Shown here: positions 34,950 through 44,706 of the stretch, in pieces
Layout: each line of letters starts with the position of its first letter
Position numbering within the stretch: position 1 is the first letter of the stretch
Translations under genes and position numbers: made by a program
Source of the DNA: Antedon bifida
Taxonomy: Eukaryota; Echinodermata; Crinoidea; Comatulida; Antedonidae
DNA length: 64,000 nucleotides
Direction of reading: 5' to 3'
NCBI GenBank assembly: GCA_963402885.1
Contig: OY727099.1
Span: 8,606,001 to 8,670,000 of the forward strand
Notes under the pieces: model-generated
What the model saw: only the letters and a program-made list of their open reading frames with translations
Told to the model about the DNA's origin: nothing
Databases searched by the model: none

Positions 34950-36169
34950 TAGTAATAAACAATATTTATTCAACATCAACAGACAGTTTACATTGTTTAT
35001 GGTCAAGACACACAGAAGCCAAAGTGGCATGTCTTTGTAGTCCCTAAGCATAAAACATAGACGGACGCATTACAATTACAAAAAAAGACATTTTGATAGA
35101 CAGAAAAATAAAAAAATACAAAGTGAGATCAAGCATAATAAAAACATATCATAGAAATATAATGCAATCATGGAGGGTGTTAAAAATTTTAGAAGTAATG
35201 CAAAATAGTTACAACTCCATGATGCAGTGTACCCCTCCAATTTGGACCACCGTCGGATTTCAGAGATCTCGCTCCTGATGTCTACGGCTGACTTTGGCAG
35301 CCAGCCGCAGCCGTCAGTCAGTCCTGGACATCTCCGGCGTCCATCTAGGCTGTACTGTGTGTGTACACCGATTGGATGAGGAGTGGACTGGTCCACAATT
35401 GGAGGGGTCATGCGTCTTAGGCGTTAAATCTAAAATATATTGTAAGCATAATATGCAGGCAATAGGTAACAATAATTTTAATGATCTTATAAGCTAGCAA
35501 TATGTTTCAAATATCATCTTTTTTATCATTGTACTTTAGTATAGGGAGCGAGGTCATGTGATTTTGTTCTAGAGTAGACTGGAGTTTATTCCAGTAAGAT
35601 GGTCCTTCAATGAAAATTGATCTTTTATTTATTTCTAGTCTACTGTGTGGGATATATATTTGCGTTTCTTAATGTCTTTGAGCGATCAGTTTTAGGGTTT
35701 AAATCAATCAAGTTGTTTATAGGAAAGGGAAGTTCTTGGAGATGATATTTGAACATAAAGCATGCAATTTGAATTTTATATATATCGTATATATTTAACA
35801 TTTTTAAACTTTGTAATAGTGGTTTGGAGACTGTTCTCATCGGTGAGTTTTTAATCATTCTAGCTATACGTTTTTGTAATTTATGTATTTGATAACATGT
35901 AAATGTATAAAATCATTTATTTTATCATTTTATCATAATGAATAAGGTTAATATTAAAATCGCCCATAATGTGGCATATTTTATTTTCCGAATTTATTTT
36001 GAATAGGAGATCTTCAATTTTCTTGGCGAATGCATCGACAGAGATTATTCCAATGCTAGTATTTTTATTTTTGTTTGGTATTTCTATAAATAAGCTTTCA
36101 CAAATATCATTGTGGGTTTTGATGTCGATTCTTTCAATAACGTTTATGTGTTCATGAACATAAAAGCCT
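34950..36169 (-). mobile_element. Internally deleted LINE fragment inserted in the copy 4 intron
   Basis: Comparison with copy 3 (around 29640) shows about 1.2 kb of extra sequence here. Minus-strand reading from 36160 gives an endonuclease-like stretch ending HIMGDFNINL, then after a short gap (35858-35640) a C-terminal LINE stretch containing LNIYDIYKIQIACFMFKYH. The reverse transcriptase between them is absent. The remaining 35500-34950 is LINE 3' sequence carrying a small inverted-repeat element at 35231-35407. Confidence 0.75.
35231..35407. mobile_element. GC-rich MITE-like element inside the LINE fragment
   Basis: Begins ACCCCTCCAATTTGGACCA and ends with the complementary TGGTCCACAATTGGAGGGGT, enclosing about 140 bp that is much GC-richer than its surroundings. 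No open frame of interest. Confidence 0.65.
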
Positions 36170-36274
36170 AATAGTTTGTTTTAAATTATTATTCTGTTTA
36201 ATTTGGAGATGACTTGGTAATATTGTAAAAGTTATTGTAAAAGTTATTTGAAAAGGGTAAAAATAATTAGAAAC

Positions 36275-36859
36275 TAGAGGGTACTCCGAGAGTACAAACC
36301 TCTGCCTACTGTAAAATTCCCCTACATAAAATGTCCCTGGAAAATATATATATATTTTTTTACATTTTTTTTTATTAGATGTAAATGTAAATAGGCTAAC
36401 TGCACACTACAAAGTTGTAGATGAGAGTTTGGTGTAATGGTTATGTATCCAGCCTCTCACAGTTGAGATCGCTGGTTCAAGTCCCGCTGAGGTTTTTTTT
36501 TTTTTTTTTTTTTTTTTCTTTTTTTTTTTTGTGGACCTTGATCTTTGACCCTGACCCTTCAAAATTTAACCACAATTATATGATGAGTCATTGATCATTG
36601 TGGCTAAGTTTGGTGAGAATCGGATAAAAACTGTGGTCTCTAGGCATTAAAATAGTTTTTGGTTAGTTGTGACCTTGACCTATGACCTTTTCCCCTCAAA
36701 TTCGAACTTGTCCGAGCTTTTGAGGCATAGATCATTGTGGCCAAATTTGGTGAGAATCGGATAAAAACTGTGGCCTCCAGGCTGTTCACAGACACACACA
36801 CTAACACACGCACACGCAAACATACAGGGGTGAAAACATAACCTCCTTGGCGGAGGTAA
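36275..36859 (+). mobile_element. Composite repeat with a tRNA-Gln-like head, inserted in the copy 4 intron
   Basis: Absent from copy 3, where the empty site TTAGAAATAATGTGCAG is at about 29695. It opens CTAGAGGGTACTCCGAGAGT and closes CCTCCTTGGCGGAGGT. Inside, TTTGGTGTAATGGTTATGTA (box A-like, as in tRNA-Gln) and CTGGTTCAAGTCCCGCTGAG (box B-like) precede a long T-run. Two tandem, related blocks containing GGTGAGAATCGGATAAAAAC then follow. The family is not assigned. Confidence 0.65.
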
Positions 36860-37182
36860 TAATGTGCAGTCCTTTATATTGGCTTTAGAATTCAAGTCTT
36901 TTCTCTACCAGTATAAAATAGCTGTTTAAAACTAATTGTGATGGAATGATTTTAACAGCATTGTATAATTATTTATTAATTATTATTAAAGCAAAACACA
37001 AACTTGTCTGAAGTTTGTCTCCTTCAATGTTTAAACTAGTTCAAACCAGTTTGCACTACAACAAAACTTCCCTTCTCTTTGACTTTAAATTTATCCAACT
37101 TTACTTATTCTTGACCGCTTGACTAACAAATTGTTTTAATACCTTACAGTAAACTCCCAAGAGAATGAACCTATGGATTCCC

Positions 37183-37202
37183 AAACCCCCCCCCCCCCCC
37201 CC
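37183..37202. repeat. Poly-C tract
   Basis: A homopolymer run of about 19 C at the place where copies 2 and 3 have CTCACCCC. It is prone to length error in sequencing. Confidence 0.9.
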
Positions 37203-37225
37203 TCATCACATCTTTTTAATCTTAC

Positions 37226-37298
37226 CTGTAAATAAACTGTTGTCCTTGAAGGAATATTCTTCTGAAGCGCAATTCTTTATGTTGGATAACCGAGCACC
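37226..37298 (-). other. Candidate first exon of copy 4, promoter side deleted
   Basis: The donor TTTACAG|GTAAGATT is kept (GT at 37225-37224), but at 37298 the homology jumps from GAGCACCA straight to TAAATTC. About 390 bp present at copy 3 (30110-30490) is lost, including the TATAAAAG. Confidence 0.45.
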
Positions 37299-38833
37299 AT
37301 AAATTCTCTTATGGCATTTTTCCAAGTTAAGAGCTGTACTTACATATCCATGTAATCTTTGGTCTATATTGTGTAAATTTGTTGAGTGCTTTGAATCATC
37401 TCAGCATTGTAGTTTCTTCTTTTTATTTCATTTTTCTTGCACTGAGTAAATATACCTGAATGGAACCGGGTTGGCGAAACGCACTTTCTTTTGTTTGACC
37501 ATTCTTTCATAAATCCTGTTGATATTTTATTTTTCAGTTCAGACATCTATTTACCAAGTGACTTATAAATCCTTTTAATTTCCAACCATTGTCTGCTTTT
37601 CCATAATGCGCATGTATGTACATATTGTGTATTTATTACTAGGTTAATCAAGTATAAAATATGTATGCATACCACATGCAATAATTATATTATAATGCTT
37701 TGATATAAGTGCAAGGTAACTACGAGCACTTAGAAATATTTGCAAATCAACCGTTAGACCGCAAACCTTTTGAAATTAGGAAGGTTGTTTTAGTTTCCAC
37801 CACTCAAAGAGCAGAGTGAAATTTACTTTCTCAAACATATTTCCATAGTAGTATCAATTAAAAACCGTGAAGGCAGCGAATAAAAAAAGTCTTTCACACC
37901 TAACTGGGCCTAATACTTCACAGTCACTCACCATTACCGCCGCACAGCAGGTGAATATTCTTTAATTGGGCATTAAAGCTGGAGGGATTGCAGTGCAAAA
38001 GTGTAGTAGCACCATACAAAATCGTCTAGTTTATTGATTGATATTTCAGAATCACAAGAAACAATTTGTATTCCTCCAGTCCCCACTATATAATCGAGTA
38101 TTATAATTAAGTTGTCTTAAATTAAATGGGCTAGATGCCTCTAAAGTTGAATTGAATAGAAAGGAAAGAAAAGGATATAATATAACATACTGTATGTACA
38201 GATTTTATACAATATTTCATTTATTGTGTAATACAGTAACCCAAGTGAAATTTTCCAAATAATACTAAAACTAATATTCTTTAGCTTTTATATTATGACT
38301 ATACACTGCAAATAAACAAAGTTAATATAATTGCAATTTCTGTTAGGTTAAAATATATGACAACAAATCAGTCAAAAATGAATTGCCATCATTGGCGGAT
38401 TCAGGATTTCAAAATAATACACATCTTAAAAGATCAACCATAAAACATAAACTGAATAATAATGAATATATCCTAATTAGTATTATAAAATAGTATTTAT
38501 TTTAATGTATTATATTTATAAAGTAATATTATAATTAATTATTTTGTTACTTGCAATGTCTATCGGTGAAGTATTTAAAAAGAAGGAAATTATTCAGCCA
38601 AGAAAATAAATTAGCAATAATATTTACAGTTAGACAGCCAAAAAAAATTATCTTTACCTTAAAGTTTAAATAAATATGTAAACAATTTAATACTTATGTT
38701 AGAACAAGTATAGTTATTAGGCACTTCAAAATGTAAACAAATTGTTTTACATCGTTTTATTAGGCAGTAAGGGAAATTAATTTTCAGAAAGTATGATGAG
38801 ATGACACAAATAAAAACAACTGCTGCTTCTATT

Positions 38834-40582
38834 TTATTCTGAGTTTGCAGCCTTATTTTTATTTCTGTCCATTTCATCCTTCATAGCTGGGATAAGACCA
38901 TCCCTAAACGCGATGTCGAGCAGCTCCTGACTTGTTTTAACTTCAGGATGTTGTCGCCCAGCCCATATCAGGAAGTGTTTAAACTCAAACCAGTCAATCA
39001 TGCCATCTTGGTCCATATCCAAAGCTCTCAAGCCCAATTGACTGTCTTCACAGCGATAGCATCCAAAGTACGGCGCCATGAAACCAATATAGAAGTTGTC
39101 AAAGGTCAGTTGGTCATCCACCACACCATCTCTTCCATCCCATTCATTCCAGGTTTCCTTGATCTCTTCAATAAGAGTGTTGATGTGAGGCAAATTCTTA
39201 TTACCTTCAGCAATGATTCCTGCCATCTTTTCAGTCAGTTTCCCGCCAGCCTGATCAAACAACATGGAAAGCCCTAACTCACTGTTATACTCTTCCTTTC
39301 TGCCATCCGCAGCATTTTGTACAATCTGTTGTTTCATCTGTCCAGAAATCTCCAGCGTGAACTGTGGGTCTTCTCCAAAAACATCATTTAGTTTCATCAG
39401 AATCATTTCTTCATTCGCCATAGTTGTGATTCTAACTTCACGCTCTACTCCCAAGAATTCTGCCATGTCAAATCCATCTTGTGCCGTGGGGTCCGAAAAG
39501 ATGAAACCATATACCAAGTCGGTTGCTCTGTCACCATAAATCGGTTGCTTAGGGTTTGGCTTCATACCAGTGACAGCTTTGGTAACATTGATGGCTGCCT
39601 GCCTAACATATGGACAGTTATATTGCTCCATAACAGTCTTGTTTCCAAGTCTGATAAGGTTTAGAATGGCCGTACATGTATCAGCATGACCAAGTGCAGC
39701 GCCCTCTATGCATAAGCCTGCCCACATCCCAGTAGCGCCTGCTCCAAGTGCTTTTAGGTTAGCTGAATGCATTAAACCCCACTGCTCGTGCTGGTGGAAC
39801 AAAAGTTGTCCATCTTTCCATCCACATCTTTCCATCTCCTTTTTCATAGCATGTATCCATGCAGCTAACTGTTCTGGCATACCAGCACCGAGATCTTCAA
39901 CTGCTAAACCAAAGATTCTTTCTCCTTTCGGAAGGCTGGACAGGTAGTTGATGACATGTCCAACACGTTCTGGATATTGAATCATTGATGTTGTGAAATC
40001 TCGGAAGTTGATCACAATCATAGAATCTTTGGAAAGATTAGCTCGAATCCAGTCTATTCTGTCCTTTAACAACTTGCAAACTTCATCCATGTTCATCTTA
40101 TTATAATCAATCTTATAATACATCAGGTCAATCTCAAGGAACACGTTCTTTATGCCAAACTCTTTGCATTTCAACATTCCAATTGGGATGTCAGGCTGAG
40201 GAACTTTATCCACAATCTTCTCCCACACTTCTGAGAAGGCAAATGCCTTGGACAGGTCTTCACCTTGGGCAATAAGTTCCTTCAAGAACAGATCTCCAAT
40301 TCTTGTCTGATGGATGAAAGATTCTACCATGAAGTACTTGAATCCACATTTCTTAATTTCTTCATAGATTGCCCGCTTGTTCTCGATAGTGTGTGCTCTA
40401 AGAGAAGCTACGGTCGTCTCTCGCAAAGAGTTGTCAAGAACAAACAGTTCCATGGTCTTCAGCCGCTCAAGCTCCACATTGACCTCATGCATGCCTTTTT
40501 TAACATCTGAACAAAATGTCGGTTTTAGCGATGATATGGAACGTTGAAGTTTTTTCTCCAACTTGCTTAGAATTTCGCTCAT
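38834..40582 (-). CDS. HMGL-like (DRE-TIM metallolyase) / EF-hand fusion protein, copy 5 (diverged)
   Basis: Intact single-exon frame of 582 residues, the most distant copy. The N-terminus is 17 residues longer, with a charged helical start (MSEILSKLEKKLQRS), and the C-terminus has an added KNKAANSE. Catalytic landmarks are kept: LDNSLRETT (Asp50, Arg54, Glu55), EDLGAGMPEQ, HQHEQWG (His263, His265), and the EF loop DMDQDGMIDWFE at 522-533 after a degenerate hand around NEWDGRDGVVDD. An acceptor-like TTTATTTTTAG lies seven bases before the ATG, as in the other copies. The flank upstream is unrelated to the other units, so its promoter is different. The stop codon overlaps AATAAA. It may be the oldest member or one specialised for a different task. 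Confidence 0.93.
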   Translation of the reverse strand: MSEILSKLEKKLQRSISSLKPTFCSDVKKGMHEVNVELERLKTMELFVLDNSLRETTVASLRAHTIENKRAIYEEIKKCGFKYFMVESFIHQTRIGDLFLKELIAQGEDLSKAFAFSEVWEKIVDKVPQPDIPIGMLKCKEFGIKNVFLEIDLMYYKIDYNKMNMDEVCKLLKDRIDWIRANLSKDSMIVINFRDFTTSMIQYPERVGHVINYLSSLPKGERIFGLAVEDLGAGMPEQLAAWIHAMKKEMERCGWKDGQLLFHQHEQWGLMHSANLKALGAGATGMWAGLCIEGAALGHADTCTAILNLIRLGNKTVMEQYNCPYVRQAAINVTKAVTGMKPNPKQPIYGDRATDLVYGFIFSDPTAQDGFDMAEFLGVEREVRITTMANEEMILMKLNDVFGEDPQFTLEISGQMKQQIVQNAADGRKEEYNSELGLSMLFDQAGGKLTEKMAGIIAEGNKNLPHINTLIEEIKETWNEWDGRDGVVDDQLTFDNFYIGFMAPYFGCYRCEDSQLGLRALDMDQDGMIDWFEFKHFLIWAGRQHPEVKTSQELLDIAFRDGLIPAMKDEMDRNKNKAANSE

Positions 40583-40719
40583 GATTTTCTAAAAATAAAA
40601 ATGATAGTAATTTTTTAACACTATCATACAACCAAACAGAGGGCATATTTAAAATAATCTTGAAATCGGGATCTTTTGTAGGTTAGGGCTGAAAAAGGGT
40701 AAATTTTGGCTACGATCAC

Positions 40720-41770
40720 TTTTAAGATCAGTAGCAACACACTTGCAACAAACTTCATAAAAATTAAATCATAACAAATCATCTTACACTTTTAACAGTG
40801 AAAAAATGAACCTTAAATCAGTGGCTACACACTTGGTGAAAACTTTGAAAAATTAGAATAGTATAAATACACAACAGCAATAATAAAAAAGGGAAAATAC
40901 AAGAGCATTTGCTAACATTTTAAGCGTATATGACGGAAGAAAATGTTTTACATGTCGGATGACACCAATATGTTTTGTAACATTTGAGAATACCTTGTTT
41001 ATATGATCATTCCAGTTTAATTGCGGATCAAATGTGACCCCAAGATATTTAAAAGATTCAATAATATCACCATTGTAAGATATGGAAATATCTTTAAATT
41101 TAGGAAGAATGTGGTTTGTCCCAAAAATCATAAGTTTTGTCTTTTTTGATTTGAAAGTAAGTTGATTAATTTTAAACCAATTAGCAATTGTATTTAAATA
41201 GGCATTTAGCTCAGAAGAATAGTGGTGTCATCTGCATACATAACACATTTGCATGGCATAATATCTGGTAGGGAGTTAAACATCAATTAATGAACAATAG
41301 AGGACCTAAAATAGAGCCCTGTGGTATACCAATATTTATATTCATAAAATCTGATTGAGAAGTGTTAATATTTACAACTTGTGATCTGTTTCTTAAATAT
41401 GATATAAACCAATCTAATTCATTATTATTGACTCCATAACATTTTATTTTATTTTATACCAGGAGTTCATGATCTACTGTATCAAAGGCTTTCTTAAGAT
41501 CCAGGACTATGCTAGTTTGATCACGATTCTTTATATAGGACCTAGGGAACACATGTGTGTGTTCCTTTACAAAAATTGATTAATAAAATGGTAAGCAAAA
41601 AATGTAATTAGGCCCTAAAAAAGTGAGCCTTAAATCAGTGGCTACACACTGCGAAAAATTAAAATAGTATAAAATATGCTAGTTTGATCATAGAGCACAC
41701 ATATGTGTTTCTTTACAAAAATTGATTCATAAAATGGTAAGCAAAAAATGTAGTGGGCCCTACGCGAGAC
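40720..41770. repeat. Direct duplication flanking the LINE fragment
   Basis: CCTTAAATCAGTGGCTACAC plus AAAAATT...ATAGTATAAA occurs at 40811-40866 and 41626-41674, and TGCTAGTTTGATCA...TTACAAAAATTGATT...AAGCAAAAAATGTA occurs at 41508-41607 and 41677-41753. In the second copy the two parts are adjacent; in the first they are separated by the LINE fragment. Confidence 0.8.
40866..41520 (-). mobile_element. LINE reverse transcriptase fragment
   Basis: Minus-strand reading gives, in broken frames, SIVLDLKKAFDTVDHELL, WFISYLRNRSQVV, GIPQGSILGPLLF and then (41131-40853) FKYLGVTFDPQLNWNDHI of the RT thumb. This order is typical of Jockey/CR1-like non-LTR retrotransposons. Several stops and frameshifts show it is dead. 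Confidence 0.85.
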
Positions 41771-42517
41771 GACTAAGTTTGCTGTTGAGATTTGTTTTCT
41801 CAAATGAAAATGTTCACTATTATCTTCTTTAAAACACTTATCACCTGAAATGTTGTCTTATAGAAAATAAATATAAAATAACTATTACCTTTCTTGCGAA
41901 AAATTTGCAGAAACAAAGTTATATGAGCAACAGGAGTACATTAAATGGAAATGTATTGGAAGCAATTGGGCCCTACCCTTAAAAATCGAAGACAGACTAT
42001 TGGTTCATTTCACTTCAATTAACCGGTCGTCTTCGTTATGGTTTTTGTTTTATGTGTGAATTGGCATTAGTGAAGCAACAACAATAAATAATGTACGATT
42101 TAATCTTTTGTATTTAGCAACTATAAAAGTGACTATTTACGTAGAAATGCTAGATTAATCGTAATTCAAGTATTTGTCTTTTGTGATCTCTGTGATGCAT
42201 GAAAGCTATTTCGTTGTTGTAGTATTAGTATTATAAGATTGTTATGTTAATCCTGTATCAATACCACTCTGGGCCACTATTGTTATAATTATTTCAGCCT
42301 GATATTGTCACTCAAATGGTATAATGGCGCCCTCGTGGTAAAACTTGAATGTCAAGTGACAGTGTCATGAGAAGTCATGGAAACTTCAAAGTTGGTGGAA
42401 CTGTTAAGGAGTTATAATAGCAACAAAAAAAAAAGAAAGCGTCAAATTTAGAATAGGGGCTGAATGATCTTTTAAAAATAAAACTTTATAAAAGAACATA
42501 CAGAGCTCATTTGTATG

Positions 42518-42675
42518 CAGGGACAGATTAAAGGAGGGTCCAGCCGGCCCGGGCCCCCTCTAAATTTTCGCAAATTGTAATGCAAAAGATAGGGACATCA
42601 AATTAAATTCAGCACGTTATTTCACTACTTTTAGGCCCTGGGCCCCCTATTTCAAAATCCTGGATCCGCCCACTG
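42518..42675. mobile_element. Short CAGGG...GGATCCGCCCACTG element with GTATG duplication
   Basis: The ends are CAGGGACAGATTAAAGG and CCTGGATCCGCCCACTG. GTATG flanks both sides (42513-42517 and 42676-42680). The length is 158 bp with GGCCC-rich subterminal parts. It is a deleted relative of the 820-bp element at 19955. Confidence 0.85.
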
Positions 42676-42807
42676 GTATGCAATCCTAGAAGATACTTAA
42701 ACCACCTTTTGTAATAAGACACACTTGGCGCTCCATACATGCTCATCATGTTAGCATTTTTCTACTATTTCATTATAAAATCAATATAATAACAATTATT
42801 GTATACA

Positions 42808-43130
42808 TTAAAGATGTATTGTCCCCCAAAAACATGAAAAATGAAGATTAATTAAATCAGACTTTCAATAGGTTATTTTGTAGTTTTAATAAAGTTAATC
42901 ACTTCCATAGAAAAAAAAAATGAAAAAAAATAATGTCTTCACTTATAAAATAACATAATAAATGGTTAAATTCAACCAAAAATCCATTGGCTGGCAGCCA
43001 ATTTGGTGAATATATTTTTTTAGACCCAATTTTATCCAAAGTGGATAACTATTATCAGACATTAAAATAGTATATTCAACAACAAAAAAAGTTAAACATT
43101 ATTTTTCAAGGGGGGACAATACATTTTTAA
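42808..43130. mobile_element. TTAA MITE, copy E
   Basis: Starts TTAAAGATGTATTGTCCCCC and ends GGGGGACAATACATTTTTAA, with TTAA at both ends. It carries the GGCTGGCAGCCAATTTGG core. Confidence 0.9.
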
Positions 43131-44364
43131 TTTAAACATTAATTTATTTAATATTTCCTTTTTGATTGATACAAACATCTTCCCGTGGGAAGCATAATCT
43201 TTTATATTGCTATTTTTAATCCATGTAAAGGAAATCTTATAGGGAAGGATCCTGTTGGAATAACCAATATCAGATTGGGAAAACACCTACTTGTGGTGAA
43301 TTGCTTAGGCCCTTCAAGTACATTACTTGGATTATAGGGAGAAGTTTTAAACTGCAGTCAGTATTATTATTATTATTGGTATTTTTTTTTTAATTCAACA
43401 TCCAAATTACTAGAACATAGCAACAAAAAATGCTGAATTGAGTTCTAATTTACATTAAAAACATTAAAGGTAAAAAGTAGACCTACAGTACAATAAAATA
43501 TAAACAATATAAATTCATAACAAAAGCCCTATCTAGATATATACAAAAGGCAACCATTCATTAATAATAATTTAATTTAATGACTATATAACAAAAGGAA
43601 AAACAACAACAAAACACTTAGTGCAAGTTTGGTAGGTTGATCGCAGTTATCATAATAGCTAACCCCAAAAATGTCCCACTACTATGTAGCTCTTATTCTT
43701 AAAATTTAAATAAAAATGCATAACATGTTATAAACGTAGATCTCAAGCACACCAGCAGTGGAGTCAATTGATATTAAGTATCTGTCAATGACGGCCATGT
43801 GTCTTCAGAAGAAGACAGCTACAAGAACAGAACCAGTAAACTAGCAGTATTATTTGAAAACAAAGTAGTGGTTGCTACAAAAACATTTTCTTCTTTAATT
43901 TCAGCTATGAACAAATCTTAGTAGTAGGCTCACTTGAACCCTGGACAATAAGAAGGGAAGGCAAGAGCAAAGTTACAACATCCTTTCGTCCCTTTAATAC
44001 TCATGACCACTCCTCATCCTACCATGAATGGGCGTACTTAGACGTACACTTATGTAAACTTACTATTATAACTTTCGATATTGGATATTATTATTATTGT
44101 GAGAAAATGTGGTACGTACCGAGAGTGAATTTGTGTTAGTGGAGTACTCGGAGTACTGAGTGCATCAGTCCAAATAAGGTCATGGAAATCTTTCTCAACA
44201 GTGCACTCAAGATTATTTTCCCATTTGAGTGATGGAAGCTGATTGGGGAATATCCCTACTCACTGTACTACAACAACTAGCCCTATACAACTTAGCTGTC
44301 TACCTTGGAAATTTGATAATGTACAATAGTTCGTACCTTACTGATAGTTGAAGAGCCAGTTAGC
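43131..44364. other. Gene-free stretch
   Basis: No exon-like frame. The part after 43350 (TTATTATTATTATTGG, T-run, AATTCAACATCCAAATTACT) resembles the 3' end of a minus-strand LINE, but nothing codes for a recognisable protein. Confidence 0.4.
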
Positions 44365-44706
44365 TTAAAGATATATTGTCCCCCTAAAAAATAATTTTTT
44401 TGGTGAATATGCCATTTTAATATCACATAATAGTTATTCACTATGACCAAAAACTTGATAAAAAAAAAAAACATTTTTCACCAAAAAAATGTAATTTAAA
44501 GCAAAATATACCTAAATTGTCTGGAAGACAATGGTTTTTGGTTGAAATTAACCATTTCTTTTGTCTTTTTATAAGTGAAATAATTATTTTTGATGATTTT
44601 TTTTCTACAAAAGTAAATAACTTTATTAAAACTGTGAAATTGCCTATTCAAAATCTGATTTTATTAATCTTTATTTTTTCATGTTTTTGGGGGACAATAC
44701 ATCTTT
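44365..44706. mobile_element. TTAA MITE, copy F
   Basis: The left end is TTAAAGATATATTGTCCCCC and the right end GGGGGACAATACATCTTT, with the final AA lost. The 64-codon frame at 44517-44711 is internal to the MITE and is not a gene. Confidence 0.9.

Larger units (their letters stand above)
19640..38480. repeat. Tandem segmental duplications of about 5.2 kb carrying the metallolyase/EF-hand genes
   Basis: Non-coding landmarks recur in order between gene copies: CATTCTTTCATAAATTC..., the AATATGTATG...CGCAATAATTATATTATCAT block, the CCGCAGACCTTTTGAAATT block (20790, 25735, 30955, 37770), TATTGTGTAATACGG, and AAAGATCAACCATAAAA. The stop codons of copies 2, 3 and 4 are 5139 and 5227 bp apart. Copy 5 keeps only the left flank (to about 38480). 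Copy 1 has little of the shared 3' flank. Units differ by indels and transposon insertions, so relative timing can be read. Confidence 0.9.

Noticed and set aside
36420-36490. A tRNA-Gln gene
   Set aside because: Box A- and box B-like sequences are present, but acceptor-stem pairing and an anticodon arm are not convincing, and the block sits inside a repeat.
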